A DNA stretch of 64,000 nucleotides from Apostichopus japonicus (taxonomy: Eukaryota; Echinodermata; Holothuroidea; Aspidochirotida; Stichopodidae). The position numbers and the translations under genes were made by a program. The notes beneath the pieces were generated by a model, which was given only the letters and a program-made list of their open reading frames with translations, was not told the DNA's origin and did not search any database. Numbering within the stretch: position 1 is the first letter of the stretch; every line of letters begins with the position of its first letter. This document shows, piece by piece, positions 27,701 through 42,700 of this stretch. Location of the stretch: assembly GCF_037975245.1 (NCBI RefSeq), contig NC_092581.1, forward strand, positions 16,247,303 to 16,311,302. Reading direction: 5' to 3'.

Positions 27701-30700
27701 TTACAATAGAACTTAATTACACTCCTAAATTTATTACTCTTATCTGATATCTTTTATCAGTACTTCTCTGACAGCTATTACTCATACCCGATATCTTTCA
27801 TCGGTACTTCTTTTACAGCTATTACTCTTACCCTATATCTTTTTTCAGTATTCTTTGAGAGCTATTTCTCTTACCTGATATCTTTTATCGGTACTTCTTT
27901 GACAGCTATTTGCTTCTGACTGACGATGTCTCTAGCAGCGAAGACAGTACCATAGGTTCCACGACCCAGCAATATCTTAGCACCGGATTGATCCACATCG
28001 TACTCATACTGTAAATAGAATTTAAAAATAAAAATAAGAGTTTACCCATCGTCAGTTCACCTCTGAAGAAGATCCTGCTTGGATCGAAAATTCCAGCCCC
28101 TCTTTAAGTTTTACTAAAAAATAATTTGATGGCAACCTTACAAATAAAACAAGATTAAATCCAGAAAAGCTGTCACATTACAGGCATTGTTACCATAGAC
28201 CTGCATAGCTTCTTAGAGCTGTTTTACCATGTAATTTAGTCTGCCTTGGCAAGAAAAGCACAAACTGACCATGACTAGAGCCAGGAGAAGTCTCCTCACA
28301 CAAGACCATCTGCTCCCTGAAACAAATAGTCATTTGTAATACTGAATGGATTCAAACTTCTGAAGATGTGGTACCCAAAGGTTAACCCACAACTCTTGTA
28401 CAGTACCACTTACATTTATGCCCTTATACAAAAATCCTTCTAGAAACCATAGTTGATCAAACCATTTCCTAACTAGCAAAGCATTGATGGGATCATTCCT
28501 CGCTTTTGATGTAAGAACTTCAAATGATCTTTGACCACCAGAGACAATCAAAATTAAGAACTCACTAAGTATGATATTCAACAGAGTTGAACTTATTGCT
28601 GGTTTAGCCTGTTTGAGAGGTTTTCAAATCCGATAGTTGTCGACTTCAAACTATTTGACTTCCAGCAAAAATGATAGCCAAGACAAAGAAATGTCAAGAT
28701 GAAGCTGAATTAAAAAAGTTATCAGAGTAAGAAAAAGTTGTTGAGCTTTTTGACTATTGCTGACCCCAAATGACCTTTAACTGCCACCAATATAATACCA
28801 ACCAATAATGGACTGGTGAACATAGACCCATATACCCTGTATTGGGCAACCATGTGTTCAGACTACGACCATGTCCAAACCAACAGAAAGTTAGACCGTC
28901 GTTCGGCGTCCTACTCATTGCCAAACACCCACAACCCAAAAAATCAAGATTCACCAACACTGTATTGGAGTAAGCTTGCTTACAAGGCTTTCATATAATG
29001 GTCACTGATGACCTTTGACCTCCATCAATATCAACAGCAGCCATATGAGCTCACTAAGTGGTATCTACATACCAAGAGTTAAATATTGTGGAAAGCTCCA
29101 TTTGGTGAGTTAAAGGCATCATAAAACACACACACACACACACAGACACATGCCATGACAATGTTATAGTTTCCTTTGGCCTTAGGCAAGAAGATAAAGA
29201 AATAAAAACTAGAAAACAATCAATAAATAACCAGTAATGCTTTGGTATCAGAGCATAGCAAATGTTATTACAAAGTCGTCAATAACATGCAATTGTGATA
29301 ACTGACGAATAAACTGCTAAATTGATGAAAAATTGTGATAACGGAATAATAAACTGATAAATTGCTGAAAACTTGAGATAACTGAATAATACACTGATAA
29401 ATTGATGACAATCAATCAGGGATTTTACTTTTTCTCTCTTTTTCCCTCCATTTTTGCCCTACAAAACACTAAACTTGATTTTGTGACAAGATGCTTATTA
29501 AATAAACAATGAATAACAAACGATGTACTGACTTTTAATTAACAATTTGTTATATAAATGTGACAACCCTGTGGAATTTTGCTACCAAAAACAGAATTGT
29601 AATTTTTGCTTGCTTGCTAGTCTGCATGATGTGCATCATTACCAGTTAGTCATAAAATCAAAACAAAAATATGAAAATTTGTTTAAGAATGGAAACTTGA
29701 AAACCGAGATTAAAACAAATATGCATGACAACATGCATTTGCCATAATTTTTCAAGTGATGTTGCCATCAACTGTCTGAAACATTTTTTTAAAATTTGCA
29801 TCCAGTGATCATTGAAGAAATAACAAAACAGTATTTACACTGTACATACCTATAATAAAGATCGCTAAAGTACAAACGACCTTTGATGAAAAATATACAA
29901 GGAGAACATGTTGAAGTACATTATAGACTGGACAAAAAGAAAAAGACACTGTTGACTACCAGATGTAACATAAATTAGTCTGATGGGCTACACATGGTCA
30001 GATGGATTCACTGAGCCCCCAGTAGGGTTTTACTTCAACATGATTAGAACACTGATTGGTTTATCGAAGAAGAGGTTGATCATATAAACGCCAGATCGAC
30101 AGGACTCACTTGTATTACTTCGTTCGATAAGTCCGAATCCCCGTTAACGGCAAGCACCTCGTTATCATTGAGCATGTCAACTACAAGATCATAGAACCTA
30201 AAGAGAGAGAGAGAGGGATACAAAATAGTCTACAAGAATCACTCCAAATTAAACGAGACCCCTAACGAAACGCTACCCCACATATCAGGTAGAAGTGAAA
30301 AAACATGTTATCACATTTTTCATAGTTAAAGGGTGTGAAGACTCGCGCACAAAGAAACATCTCATGCCGGTAATCTGACCTAGTTTCGACTGAGGTGTAA
30401 CAGAACTGTTAGACACCACCATCGATCCCAGAAAGTACACACACAGCTTGCTACCGTCGGTAATTAGACACTAGTGTACAGTCACTACGTGCAGCTACAA
30501 TCAATACCCATAACACAGTGTAAAGAGCAGCAATGGACATCTCAGCAGGGAGTTGTTATGGAACTCCCTGATCTCAGGTCCAGATAAAAGATTACAAGGT
30601 ATCACGTTTAATTACTGTCTGCATTTTGTAGCAATAAGAAAAAAACTTCATTTGCAAGCAACAGAAAGTTAACTTTTTCATTAGTTTGAGGAACATTATA

Positions 30701-33700
30701 TTTGGTTGGCGGTTTGAACCAGTCAGCTATGAAGTTGTGAGTTTATTATTAATCAAGATATCAAATTGCAAGATGCTTTGCAAAATAATAAACATACTGC
30801 TACACAACTGTAAAGATTTGTTCCTAATATTTCATCTGGATAATCTTTGGCTAAGTTTTTTATTACCAGTGAAGGTATATATCTCATACTACAAGCTACA
30901 AAATGGAGTTAAAACCAACAGGATAGGAAAACATTTCCCAATATTATAAGCAGGTCACATGTTAAGGAGAACGATGTTGAAACTGAAAATCCCTGGTTGT
31001 TTTGTTTTAGGACAAAAACTTATAATATACAAATGTTGACTAATGAGCGAATCTTGTCAACGGATCACGAGATCTGTCTCATTTTACTCAAAAAATGTAA
31101 GTTATTACTTTATAATCCCTTTATTAGAGAAGAACAGAATGCAGTTAACTGATATAGTATCTGGAAGGTGAATCACAGATCAAGAGCATGTGTAGAAAGT
31201 TGCCCACATTAATCACAATATCAACTTTGGTTTCAAGGGATTGTACCACTGTGCATTTCACTTTTGAGGTGTAGGAAAGAAAAATCGGGCATGTGAAGAC
31301 TTGTAAAAAACCAAGAAATTAAAACATTACATTGTTTTTTACCTTTGCTTTTGAGTTGCAGATGAGAAAAACAGTTGGAAATCATCTGAGTTCTGTTGCA
31401 CATAGAGGAAGACACATCGGTCATCTCGCTTGTAACAGCTAAACAGACAAAAACTCTGGTCGTCAATACGGGAAAATTTAAGAAATCTTTCCAGGTAATA
31501 ATCAATACTTGACGAAAAACGTGGTAACGTTCTTCTAGTTTCCAAACATGTATGTACAATTGTGTGGATGGAGATGATAATGATAATTACAACTCTTAAC
31601 TGTAGATCTGTGAATCTTCTTAACATATTTTAAACTCAAGTCAGTGGTATATAGATAACCAACAAGAAATTATAACAAGGAAAGAGAGATGTGTACATTA
31701 TAAATGGGGTTGGGGGGGAGGGAGGGTGGAGTAGAAAAGAATTTTTGGTAAAATTGTCTTTCATACCTTACACCTTTTATTGATGAAGCCTTGAAGAGCC
31801 ATTCAAATATCTCCTTGGTGCCTTCAGGTACGCCGACGTGCCACAGCCGCACAGACTGGTGAAAAGAAGAGATCAAAACATCACAATTCAAAATCAAGTT
31901 AAAAAGTAAAGAAAGTCCAATCTTGGGACACTGAACAGACATAAGCAAGTTCCACAGGACGAAATTGGAACAAGCATTTAACTACGCCAAGGAAATCACT
32001 CCGCATCATGCATTTCACATTTTCAAAGCATTGTGGAATAATGTGTTCTTCCAGAGGGACAGATTTGCCCCTCTGTATGTATAACTTACCAATCTGTAAG
32101 CTTTATCAGTCAGTCAGTGAAAACAACAGTCCTCCTAAGATAATAATGGCAGTCCTGTAATACACCATTTATTGCTTAAATGTCAAAAAACAAAATCAAC
32201 TGTATACCTTCTCCTCGTTATCGTGAAGTTCCTGGTTGATTTGAACATAGCTAGGCTTGGAAACTTTACTTGGTTCCAGAACCAGTAGCTACAAAATAGA
32301 AAAAGAAAATTATATTAAAAAATAAATACATTTGATATTAGCAACAAAGAAATAATGTGGAATGCTTATACCAAAATAAACCTGAAAATCTTCTGATATT
32401 TAACATACAGTTTTTGATTTGAAACATGAATACAAAATCGACATTGGGATGGTGATGCGTTGAAACTCCTCTTTTAATATTCCTCTGGCTTAAATGTCAT
32501 TAGATTAATGAAGATAAAGGAGGGGTGGGGCTGGAGGATGGGTGGGGAAGAAGAGTGCCAGGGGAACAAGTGAGGTGAGAGCGTTGTATACAAGTAACAT
32601 GACAGTCATTAACTTGTATTAAAACCTATAAACCACATTTAAATGATGCAAGTATCCATGCAGGAATAAGAGTGACCAATCTGTGATTCTATTGATTAAA
32701 AGGTAACTCTGAGAAAATGAGATTAGCTGCAAATGAAAATAATCAAATTCTTACGGGAAATCTGACATCAGAGGTTACAGTCTCCTTGATCCCCTCGACA
32801 AAGAAATCCAACCAGAATTCAAAGAGTTGATGGTCTCTTGTTGGTGTATCTGACTCGGGAAGGACACGTTTGATCATTCGAATGTTGCCCAGAGTCGACT
32901 TAAGATACCTTTGTAAAGTCATGTGAAGAAAATTTGATGAAGGAATAAATTTGGAATAGTGTCATGAATATACATGAACGTTTTCATGAATATACATGAA
33001 TGTTGTCATAATATACATGAACGTTGTCATGGATATCTGCATTCTGAGCTTTCCAATGGAGGATAGCATCTATTTGGCAGAAAAAGTCTGCCATACTTCT
33101 GAGGTAACAGTAATAATTGACAGCACAAGCCTGGATTCAGTGCCAAGGAAGAATTAAATACAAAATGGGCCAATTATGAGTGTTTCAATAACTAATATAA
33201 GTGACAGTGTCTGCAATAGTAACTATGCAACTGTCTAAAATTGTTAATTTAGACAAATTTGAAGGTAGGTATTCAGAAAGAAGGTGCAACAGAAAACTGA
33301 CTTTCCGGTACAGTAACATATAGTGGCCACAAGATGTAATTGAAGTTATTGTGTGTGCCCCATATTGAAAATACTATGCAAATTAAATCATGAGTATTAA
33401 TACCCTAGTGTACCATAATCAGCCAGTTGGGACAACTTTCTAATGCTAATACCACTCCATACTTTCTTCTTACATCATGCCTAACAGCCCTAGTACTGAC
33501 AGTATGAACATTTCCCAAACCTCAGCTGATTAGAAACAGGAAATCGTACTGCTCGTACTGTGTGTACAACAATACAGGTGCATGCATGGATGGTGACTTG
33601 ATGGTTAAAGGTATATGTTAACCATTATTGTCAAACCTGGGTGACTACTTTATAACAAAGAAAGCTATAGTGTTTATATAACAGTGACAGTTGTAAACAT

Positions 33701-36700
33701 CAGTGTACAGAGCAATATAGCAAGTCACTCAACCTTATACTAAGGCACACAAACACAAGCAAACACACAAAAGCAATTTTAATTGGCCGTAATTGGTACA
33801 TCTAGATGACATTGTCAGACTCACCATGTAGGAGGTTTAAGCCTGAACATGCACTCAGCGGCCTGGCAGGCTTTTCCATAATCACATGCGAGAACGCTGA
33901 TCTCGAAAAAAGTAGCCACGTCCCAGTAGTCCACCAGAGAACTTAGGCTGCCTTTCTTACCGAGTAGGTTGTTTAACGTCATACCTTGAAGGTAAGCAAC
34001 GTGTAGAAAGATAACATTTATTTATCTATAAAATTGTTACTTTTCCAGATTAAGAGGTCCCATATAAAGGTTAACAAAATAAGTACTTGGTACAATTTAA
34101 CTGAAAAATGTCATGACTTTGAATATTTTATCACAATTTTTATTTGGGGGTGGGGGGGGTGTTTCCATGAGGGTAAGCTGTTATACACCCCTTACGAGAA
34201 TAGAATGATGGTCATATGCCTTCACTGCTTACTATTGGACCATCACTTAATAATAAATAGTGCTTGTGGGGTTGAAGCAAAACAAGTAAAATTTAAGCCG
34301 AAGGCTTACGATTCCGATATCAAGGACACTGAAGCTGAATTTTTCATCAACTAACGGGCCTTAAGAATTTGATATAAACAACAATAACAACAACAACAAA
34401 TTCATAAAACTGACTGAATACATTAGTTACTTTTATACTGAGACTGAAGCTGTTGAAAACAGAACATCATGTTACATTGTGAAGATGCGCACTGACTTAT
34501 CAATCACGAAATAAATGTCATCACTCCTCTTCTCATAGCTCTCGTCCACCCTCTTTTCTCCACACCTTTCTGTCTTTGGCCTTCTCCAGTTTATTCCCTA
34601 CCCCCTTCCCTTAATCCCCTCTTTGTCCCTCCACTGTTTATCTCCTTCCTCTCCTCTCCCCCTGTTGGTTTCTTTCTTTCTTCTCTCCATCCCTTGTCTA
34701 CTTATCCCCTTACATCTATCTCTTTGTGTTCACCGTGCTCGTTAACCTGTCTGTATTCTGTGCGTGTTTTTGTCCCTTCTGTTACTGTTATTTGTCATTT
34801 AGCCTTTGAAGAAGATTCTGCTAGGATCGAAACGTCAGGCCAGCTTACTTTTACACAAGTAATAAATGTTGTAACATTTGATAGAAATGTTGGCCAAGGG
34901 ATTGTTTGCTAGAATACTTGGATCAACATTCTCAATGAGGACCATCAGGGGACTTTAACTGAGAGAACCATTCTTTTCTTAGCTGCATTCTCAACTTATT
35001 TCCTTACCAATGTTCTGTAATTCCCTGCTCTGTGAAAAGTTTTCACCAGATAGCACCAAGAGTGTGGCCAAGTTGATCCCAGCATATTCATTAGGCTGTA
35101 CATGAAATCCTTTTCTGTACCTGTGTGGCATAGAAAGGGGAAGTGTCTTTCAAGTTGTCCAAAAACTTTGAATTTGTTAAAAGTTTCTTTTACAGTAATG
35201 ACCACTTCAATTCAACAAAGTCTCCAGTGATCACAAACCACAGGTCTACAAAATGAGGCTTCAACATTTCAAACCAATTACTACATATCAGCAAGCAGAA
35301 GATTTCATTTGGGTATGAGAGATAATCGAGGCTATCTAAAAGAAAGTCTGCCATAATGCCTTCAAAGTTTGCAATCATGTCCCATCCCTCACATCAAGCC
35401 CCTCCCTCCCTTCCTCCCCAAGTAATACTTTGTTACCATTTGAAACCTAACTTTATATAGTACTGTCCTTCAAACTTACAATTCAAGCACTGTTTGACAG
35501 TTTCCTCAACCAAAATGTTAAAAAAAAAGATATTCATTTTACTCTTTATAACCAAAAGCAAAATGTCAGTAAAGGCCAACTGCAAAATATCTTGCTATTC
35601 CTCCCACTTGACAAAAGTAGAAATTTGTCACATCACCAGAATTTCCGAGGACCTATTATCACAGAGCAAGGCGGCAGTGATCAATAAACGATCGATCGAT
35701 TAATTTGTTCAAGCTCACCAGTGTATTGCCTTGTCCCTACTTTCAGTGTCCTTAAATTCCGATTCCACGAATTTGTCTTTGTATATCCTTCCGCAGAGAC
35801 AAAACATGTCGGGTACTTGACACTCCTCACGTTCCACGGCCTAGGGAAAGACAGAAAAGCCAAAAAAAAAATGTGTTGGTGAGTCTTTGAGAACCAGCAA
35901 CATCTTCATCATTTGTCATGATGTAAATTCAATGTGATTGCCTGAAATACTATTTGTTCCCCAAGAATACCAATACATCCTGAGGTGACTTCACTTTACA
36001 ATTTCAAACTGGGAAAAAACCATTTGTTATTTATGTATATATGGAAAACGACGGGGAGGGGGAGGAGGGGTCGTAGAGAGGTCAAATTCAAATTTCCAGA
36101 CAGATTTAGGTAGGATTTCCAATTTACGAGGGGTGTGGCTATGGCTTGGTTGAATGCGACTCCCATGTAGGGTTCTAGGGGGGTGGCCCCCAGGAGACAA
36201 TTTCACAGTTTGAGACATCAAATGGTATATTCTGAGGCATCTGTGGACTATCTAATAGGTCTTAACCAAAAACACCTATACTCTGACCGATTGTCTGCTT
36301 CCTCCCCCCCCCCCCCGACTGACGGTGGAGGTGTGGGCCATGGCCTACCCGTTAGCGCACACCACTGCAACCTTACCACTGTCAACAATTACCTTCACAG
36401 AAATTTCCCCCTCACTAGCACATCTCTGTTATCCATAATTTACTCCTGCATTACATATTTAAAGGGTGTGAAGACTCGCGCACAAAGAAACGTCTAATGC
36501 CGGTAATCTGACCTAGTTTCGAATGAGGTGTAACAGAAGCAATAGACACCACCATCGATCCCAGAAAATACACACACAGCATGCTACTGTCAGTAATAAG
36601 ACACTAGTGTACAGTCAGTACATACAGCTGCGGTCAATACCCACAGCACAGTGTACAAACCATACAGTGATGGACATCTCAGGTCTAGATAAAAGATAAC

Positions 36701-39700
36701 AAGGTATCACGTTTCATTATAATAATATAATAATAATAAATACCATATATTAAAGTGCTGTTATCATGAAATAAAACATGCTCAAGAGCACTGTACAAAA
36801 GAACCAATACCTTGAATATATAAATACCAAACTTAAGAAAACCATAAAGTAATAACCACAGCAATAAAAGTAGAAGTAAAACATGCTCAAGAGCACTGTA
36901 CAAAAGAACCAAATCCTGGAATATAAAATTACCAAACAGAAGAAAACCTAAAAGTAATAACAACAGCAGTAAAAGTAAAACCTGATAAAAGACAGGGTAA
37001 TAAACCACAAAAAAGAAAATAAAAAATATAAATATACATAAATATGGGCACAGTAAAGTGAATAAAACAAAGAAATGTGAATAAGATTAATGCCCATACT
37101 TGAGCCTAAAAAGATAAGTTTTCAAGTGCTTCTTAAAAGTGTCAATATGTGTGATATTTCTTAAGTGATGGGGAAGAGAATTCCAGAGTTTAGGACCGGC
37201 AGCACTAAAAGAACAATCTCCATATGTGACTTTGTTAGTATGAGGAATGATTAGAGAAAGATGACTTTGGGATCGTAATGCCCTAGCTGGCGTGTAGCGT
37301 TTAACTGTAACTCATTACTGTCTGCATTTTGAAGCGACAAGAGAAAAACTTCACTTGCTAGCAATGGAAAGTGAACTTTTTCAGAGCGCGGCACGCGGTT
37401 TGGGGTGAGCCTTCAATGCCTTTAAGCACATTATTAGCTGTAAACTAAGTATCTAAAATGTAATAATTTAAAGAGGTAGAACTTAACGACAGTTCATTGC
37501 TTTGCATTCACGATTTCTTTGACCATATGTGACTTTGTTAGTATGAGGAATGATTAGAGAAAGATGACTTTGGGATCGTAATGCCCTAGCTGGCGTGTAG
37601 CGTTTAACTGTAACTCATTACTGTCTGCATTTTGAAGCGACAAGAGAAAAACTTCACTTGCTAGCAATGGAAAGTGAACTTTTTCAGAGCGCGGCACGCG
37701 GTTTGGGGTGAGCCTTCAATGCCTTTAAGCACATTATTAGCTGTAAACTAAGTATCTAAAATGTAATAATTTAAAGAGGTAGAACTTAATGACAGTTCAT
37801 TGCTTTGCATTCACGATTTCTTTGACCATATGTGATTTTGTTAGTATGAGGAATGATTAGAGAAAGATGACTTTGGGATCGTAATGCCCTAGCTGGCGTG
37901 TAGCGTTTAACTGTAACTCATTACTGTCTGCATTTTGAAGCGACAAGAGAAAAACTTCACTTGCTAGCAATGGAAAGTGAACTTTTTCAGAGCGCGGCAC
38001 GCGGTTTGGGGTGAGCCTTCAATGCCTTTAAGCACATTATTAGCTGTAAACTAAGTATCTAAAATGTAATAATTTAAAGAGGTAGAACTTAACGACAGTT
38101 CATTGCTTTGCATTCACGATTTCTTTGACCATATGTGACTTTGTTAGTATGAGGAATGATTAGAGAAAGATGACTTTGGGATCGTAATGCCCTAGCTGGC
38201 GTGTAGCGTTTAACTGTAACTCATTACTGTCTGCATTTTGAAGCGACAAGAGAAAAACTTCACTTGCTAGCAATGGAAAGTGAACTTTTTCAGAGCGCGG
38301 CACGCGGTTTGGGGTGAGCCTTCAATGCCTTTAAGCACATTATTAGCTGTAACTAAGTATCTAAAATGTAATAATTTAAAGAGGTAGAACTTAACGACAG
38401 TTCATTGCTTTGCATTCACGACTTCTTTGACGATATTACATCACAAACGTAGTCAAAACAAACCACTCTTTAAAAATGAGAAACTGAACAGCAATCTCTC
38501 ACTCTCTCTCTATCCTATGCTCCCCCTCCTCTCTCGCCCCCCCCCCCAAAAAAAAATACTTTTCATCCTTTCTTAATTAAACAGAACACTCACTGTTTGC
38601 ATAATATTTAAGGCCTCTTCTCTGTCACCAGGTTGGTTACGCCTGCAATACAACACAGAGTTTATCAATTGTTAAGTCAATCGGTTTTCTCACTATTATA
38701 TACTTAATCAAGGAAAATGAAAATGATAATAATATTGAACTTGAACTGCATATATCATATATATATATATATATAGTCTCCCCCCCCAGTGAAGTCAGCT
38801 TTCCCATTCTTCTATCTGGTACTAGTTCTCTATTTTGTTCATGCTTCCAATCTGACAAATTATTTGCTTGTCTACTTTTCTCTTACTTGATTCCCTATAT
38901 TAGTCTGCTTTTATTATTATTTTGCCAACCTGCAGGAGCTGTCATCAGGCTTGTCCCAGTGGCGGAGCTAGGGGTATTGGTCAGGAGGGGCGAGAATGGT
39001 CTGTATGGGCTCTTTCGACACTATCTAAGCAGAGCGCCACCACGGGTTGGCGCGGAGCGTACATAAATTTTTTGAGTAAAGATAATCCCTAGATCGCCGA
39101 AAATGACCCTTTCCGGGCCTGGCTAATTTGCAGATAAACGAAGAATAAATAGGTGTCATCGCCAAATTACACAAAAAAATGTGACAGATGTCAATAGGTA
39201 GATGAGAGCGCAATAAAAAAGTCAATAATCACGAATAAGTAAAAAGTGGTAAAGAGCTGAAAAGGGCGCCAGCAGTCCATTTGAGTCCGTCAGGGGGGCA
39301 TCCGCCCCCCCTGACTGTATGGACGCTCCGCCACTGGCCTGTCCCCCCCCCACCCTGTCAGGAGTCTGAGAGCCCTATCGATGCATTGGTGTCTCTTTTC
39401 TTAATATGCATTACCTATTCAATGCAAAGGCATAGAGATGTGTTATTGCAGCTTTGGATGTCACATGATCATTGGGTAGTTGCCTGATGTCTTCGACCAA
39501 TGAAACCATTGAGTTGTAATCCTGAGGGAGAAATAACCAATAAGGTCAAAATTAAGAATTAAGAATAATAATCAAGAATTAACGAAAAAGTTGGGGTAGG
39601 GGAGGGGAGGGGAGAAGAGGAAAGAGAATTTGCTTTACAATTAAATAAATTTGATATACAATGCTCATAACTATGGTCCCTTCATTTATTTATACACCTG

Positions 39701-42700
39701 TTTATTTGTTACTTAAGATCCCAGAATGGATAAACCATTCTCAGTCGCTTAACCGATATGAATGACAATACACAAAACTTCTTCATTGGAAGACACTTCG
39801 AACTTTCAATTGCACACAAGGATATCCACTTTGTTTCTTCATTTAATCTCTTTTCAGTACTGATAGTTAGCTTAGGAATATATGATAAGGTAGCATAAAT
39901 TATATTAAATCTATTTCAAAAAGTTTTGTTGCTTTTGAAAAGAAGGATCAATTAACAAAGAGTCTAAAAAGATGACTGTTTCTTCATTATTTATCCTCTG
40001 CAAATCAAGTCATTTTTAAAAAAGTTCCAAGTGCAATGGATCGGTGGTTTAACAGACCGTTAAAGATGCCAGGCGCAAGAAAAAACTGGAGCACCAATGG
40101 TGCAGAAGCTCATACCTTTTCAAGCTTAAAAATGTAGGGCCCACAAAACTTTATGGCCCACCAAAACAGTTAATAACAACTCCCAGTCCTGCTTTAATTC
40201 CACTAACAGCCTCTGCAGAGCTTAACCACAAATGTAAACAAACACTGCAGAGACTGGGAGACAAATTAAAGGAGCTTTGGCAAAAGGTGAAGGCTCATAT
40301 TTTTTTAAACAATGGGGATTAATTGTAATTAACTTTTGACCAAAAATTATTAGGCATCACCTTATTCATACACAATCCAACAATCATCAGTTCAACTTTG
40401 AATATGATCCATCAAAATCTTGAGGAGATTGAGATATTTGAAAATATTACAAAGAATGACCCCCGATGACCCCCTAAATGATATTTGACCTCAATTTTCC
40501 GAACACCCCTCGTAACTCTCATCCCGAGGAACGTTGTGACCAAGTTTCATTATAACTGGTCATACACTGTACGAACAGGAGCAATTTGAAAATATAGGGC
40601 TGCGGCCCGGGCCACAAAAGACCCTTAGTTGATCTTTGATCTCAAATTCATGAACACCCTGAAGGTAAAACTTCCATAGTACTATCGTGACAAACCCTCA
40701 ACATTGTACCATGGAATCTGTAGGAGAAGAAGCATTTTGCGTATTTCCACTAAATGGCCCATTACGGCCCACAGGTGACCTTTGACCCCAAATTTCGGAC
40801 CATCTCTGATGGACCTATACCTAATGGTCCTTGTGTCCAAGTTTCATGAAATTCCATCAAACACTGTGCAAGTGGGAGCGGTTTTACCAATTGTTGACGG
40901 ATAGAGTGATAGAATGATAGAGTGATAGACGCCGCACTGTAACAATAGCTCACACCAGCATGCTGGTATGAGCTAAAAATTCTATGGTCAGTGTCTATGA
41001 GTTCTTTGGTTGACTTGGGCATTTACATATTTAAAAAATCAATAGTAAGAGTTAAGAATGGCTCAAAGTTCTTTACTTGAATTTCTCTGTACGATAAAAG
41101 AAACTGATGAATGATGTCGCCACCAAGGAGTAATTGCTCGTCCATTCTCTTCTTCAGAACAGATAATTCCTGAAATGGGAAGGGAAAAAAACTTATAAGT
41201 AGCATCTTATGTTTTTTTCTGTTTGACTGAATATTTTTCACAAATGAAATACCAAAAAGATAAAAACCTACCTTAAAGTAGTAAAGAAGTTTAACCCCTG
41301 ATTGACCTCGCAAGAGGTCCTGCGGGGGATAATAGATTTGTCATCAAAGAAAAGACACCCTTTTTTCTTTTTCTTTTAAAACCTACAAAAACCTACCTTG
41401 GCTAGAGCTTCTCCTTTAAATTTACATCTCGCTTTTCTGATATCGCTTAGCAAGACTTCTCTGGCGTTTGTTCTGACGAACGAGAAGATTGAAAAAATAG
41501 AAATGTGAAAATTATGTCTCTTGGATACAAGAAATACACAATTGTACAGAAAACTGAGAATTAAAAAGTTTGATGTTAACATTCATGACTGTAGCATATG
41601 TGTGGCTCACCGTATTTTACACAGAAGCCATTGGAAGTGAATTGTTGATGGTTCAAGATATTTCTAAAATACAGTGTGACAAAAAAAAAAACAGAATGCA
41701 AAAATGCATTGTGGTTACGATGATGACGAAGATGAGATCTGCCCAAGCTTCCAATATTGAGATACCATGTTTTACAAGGTTTTCACAATTTGACCTCTGA
41801 TGACACCAAATGACCTTTGAGGGAAAGGGATTGAGGTGGGTGGGTGGGTGGGGGGGGAGGGGATTAGAGCAAAGTAAATAGTTGCTAACTTGTTTGAGAC
41901 TTGGACCTCATCTAATATCTCCTTAAAATGTGATTTCAGCGTGGGGCAGACTTTCAAGGCATCGCTGGTCACCGTGGTGTGACGCATCACACAGGCTCTG
42001 TCACAGATGTAGCAGACGCCAGCATCATCTATCATGTAAGGCATGTAGACATAGCCAGATGCACTGCAGGATTGCTGCAGGTAAGACGAAAAAAAGAAAA
42101 GGTCATTCTGTGAAAGATGAGCAAAGAAAAAATTGTACTCTTATAACCAAAATTCAAATGGAACTTAAAAAGGACAACTGCAAAGTGCATAGATATTGCT
42201 CCCACTTGGCAAAAGTGTTCATATTCTTCTGAAAACTAAAAAAATGGCCACTTGAGTTTGTTTAAATCACCCACTCACAAGAGAATCACTTTTTTTATTA
42301 AGATTTCATTTCCTGATGAATGTAAGTCTTGTATAAGATTACTTCAGCGCTTTTGTACTGTACAATGAGCCCCTTCACCCAACTAAACTGAACTGTAGTT
42401 GACCAAACTATGTTCACTGAAAGAAAAATTATACCACTGAAGAACTCACAGATTAACTGTAGCTTTAATTTTTAGAGTTATCATGTTTTACAAGGATTTC
42501 AGTCCTACGTCTCAGTGAACTAGTAATACATTTGTAAAAGTGTGCTCTTGGCTCTGAAATTGTTGTGATGTCACTCACTTGGCAGTTGGCTAACATATTC
42601 AATACATTTCACAAAACTTGAAGTATCTCTATGATAAAACATGGATACCAGGATATAGTTCTAAGGTAAAGGGTTGCAGAAATGTTGTGCCTATTAAACT

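Noticed and set aside
36685-37008. 107-residue Leu/Tyr-rich minus-strand ORF
   Set aside because: It is the LINE 3' region, made of a repeated 120-bp block, after the RT stop codon at 37087.
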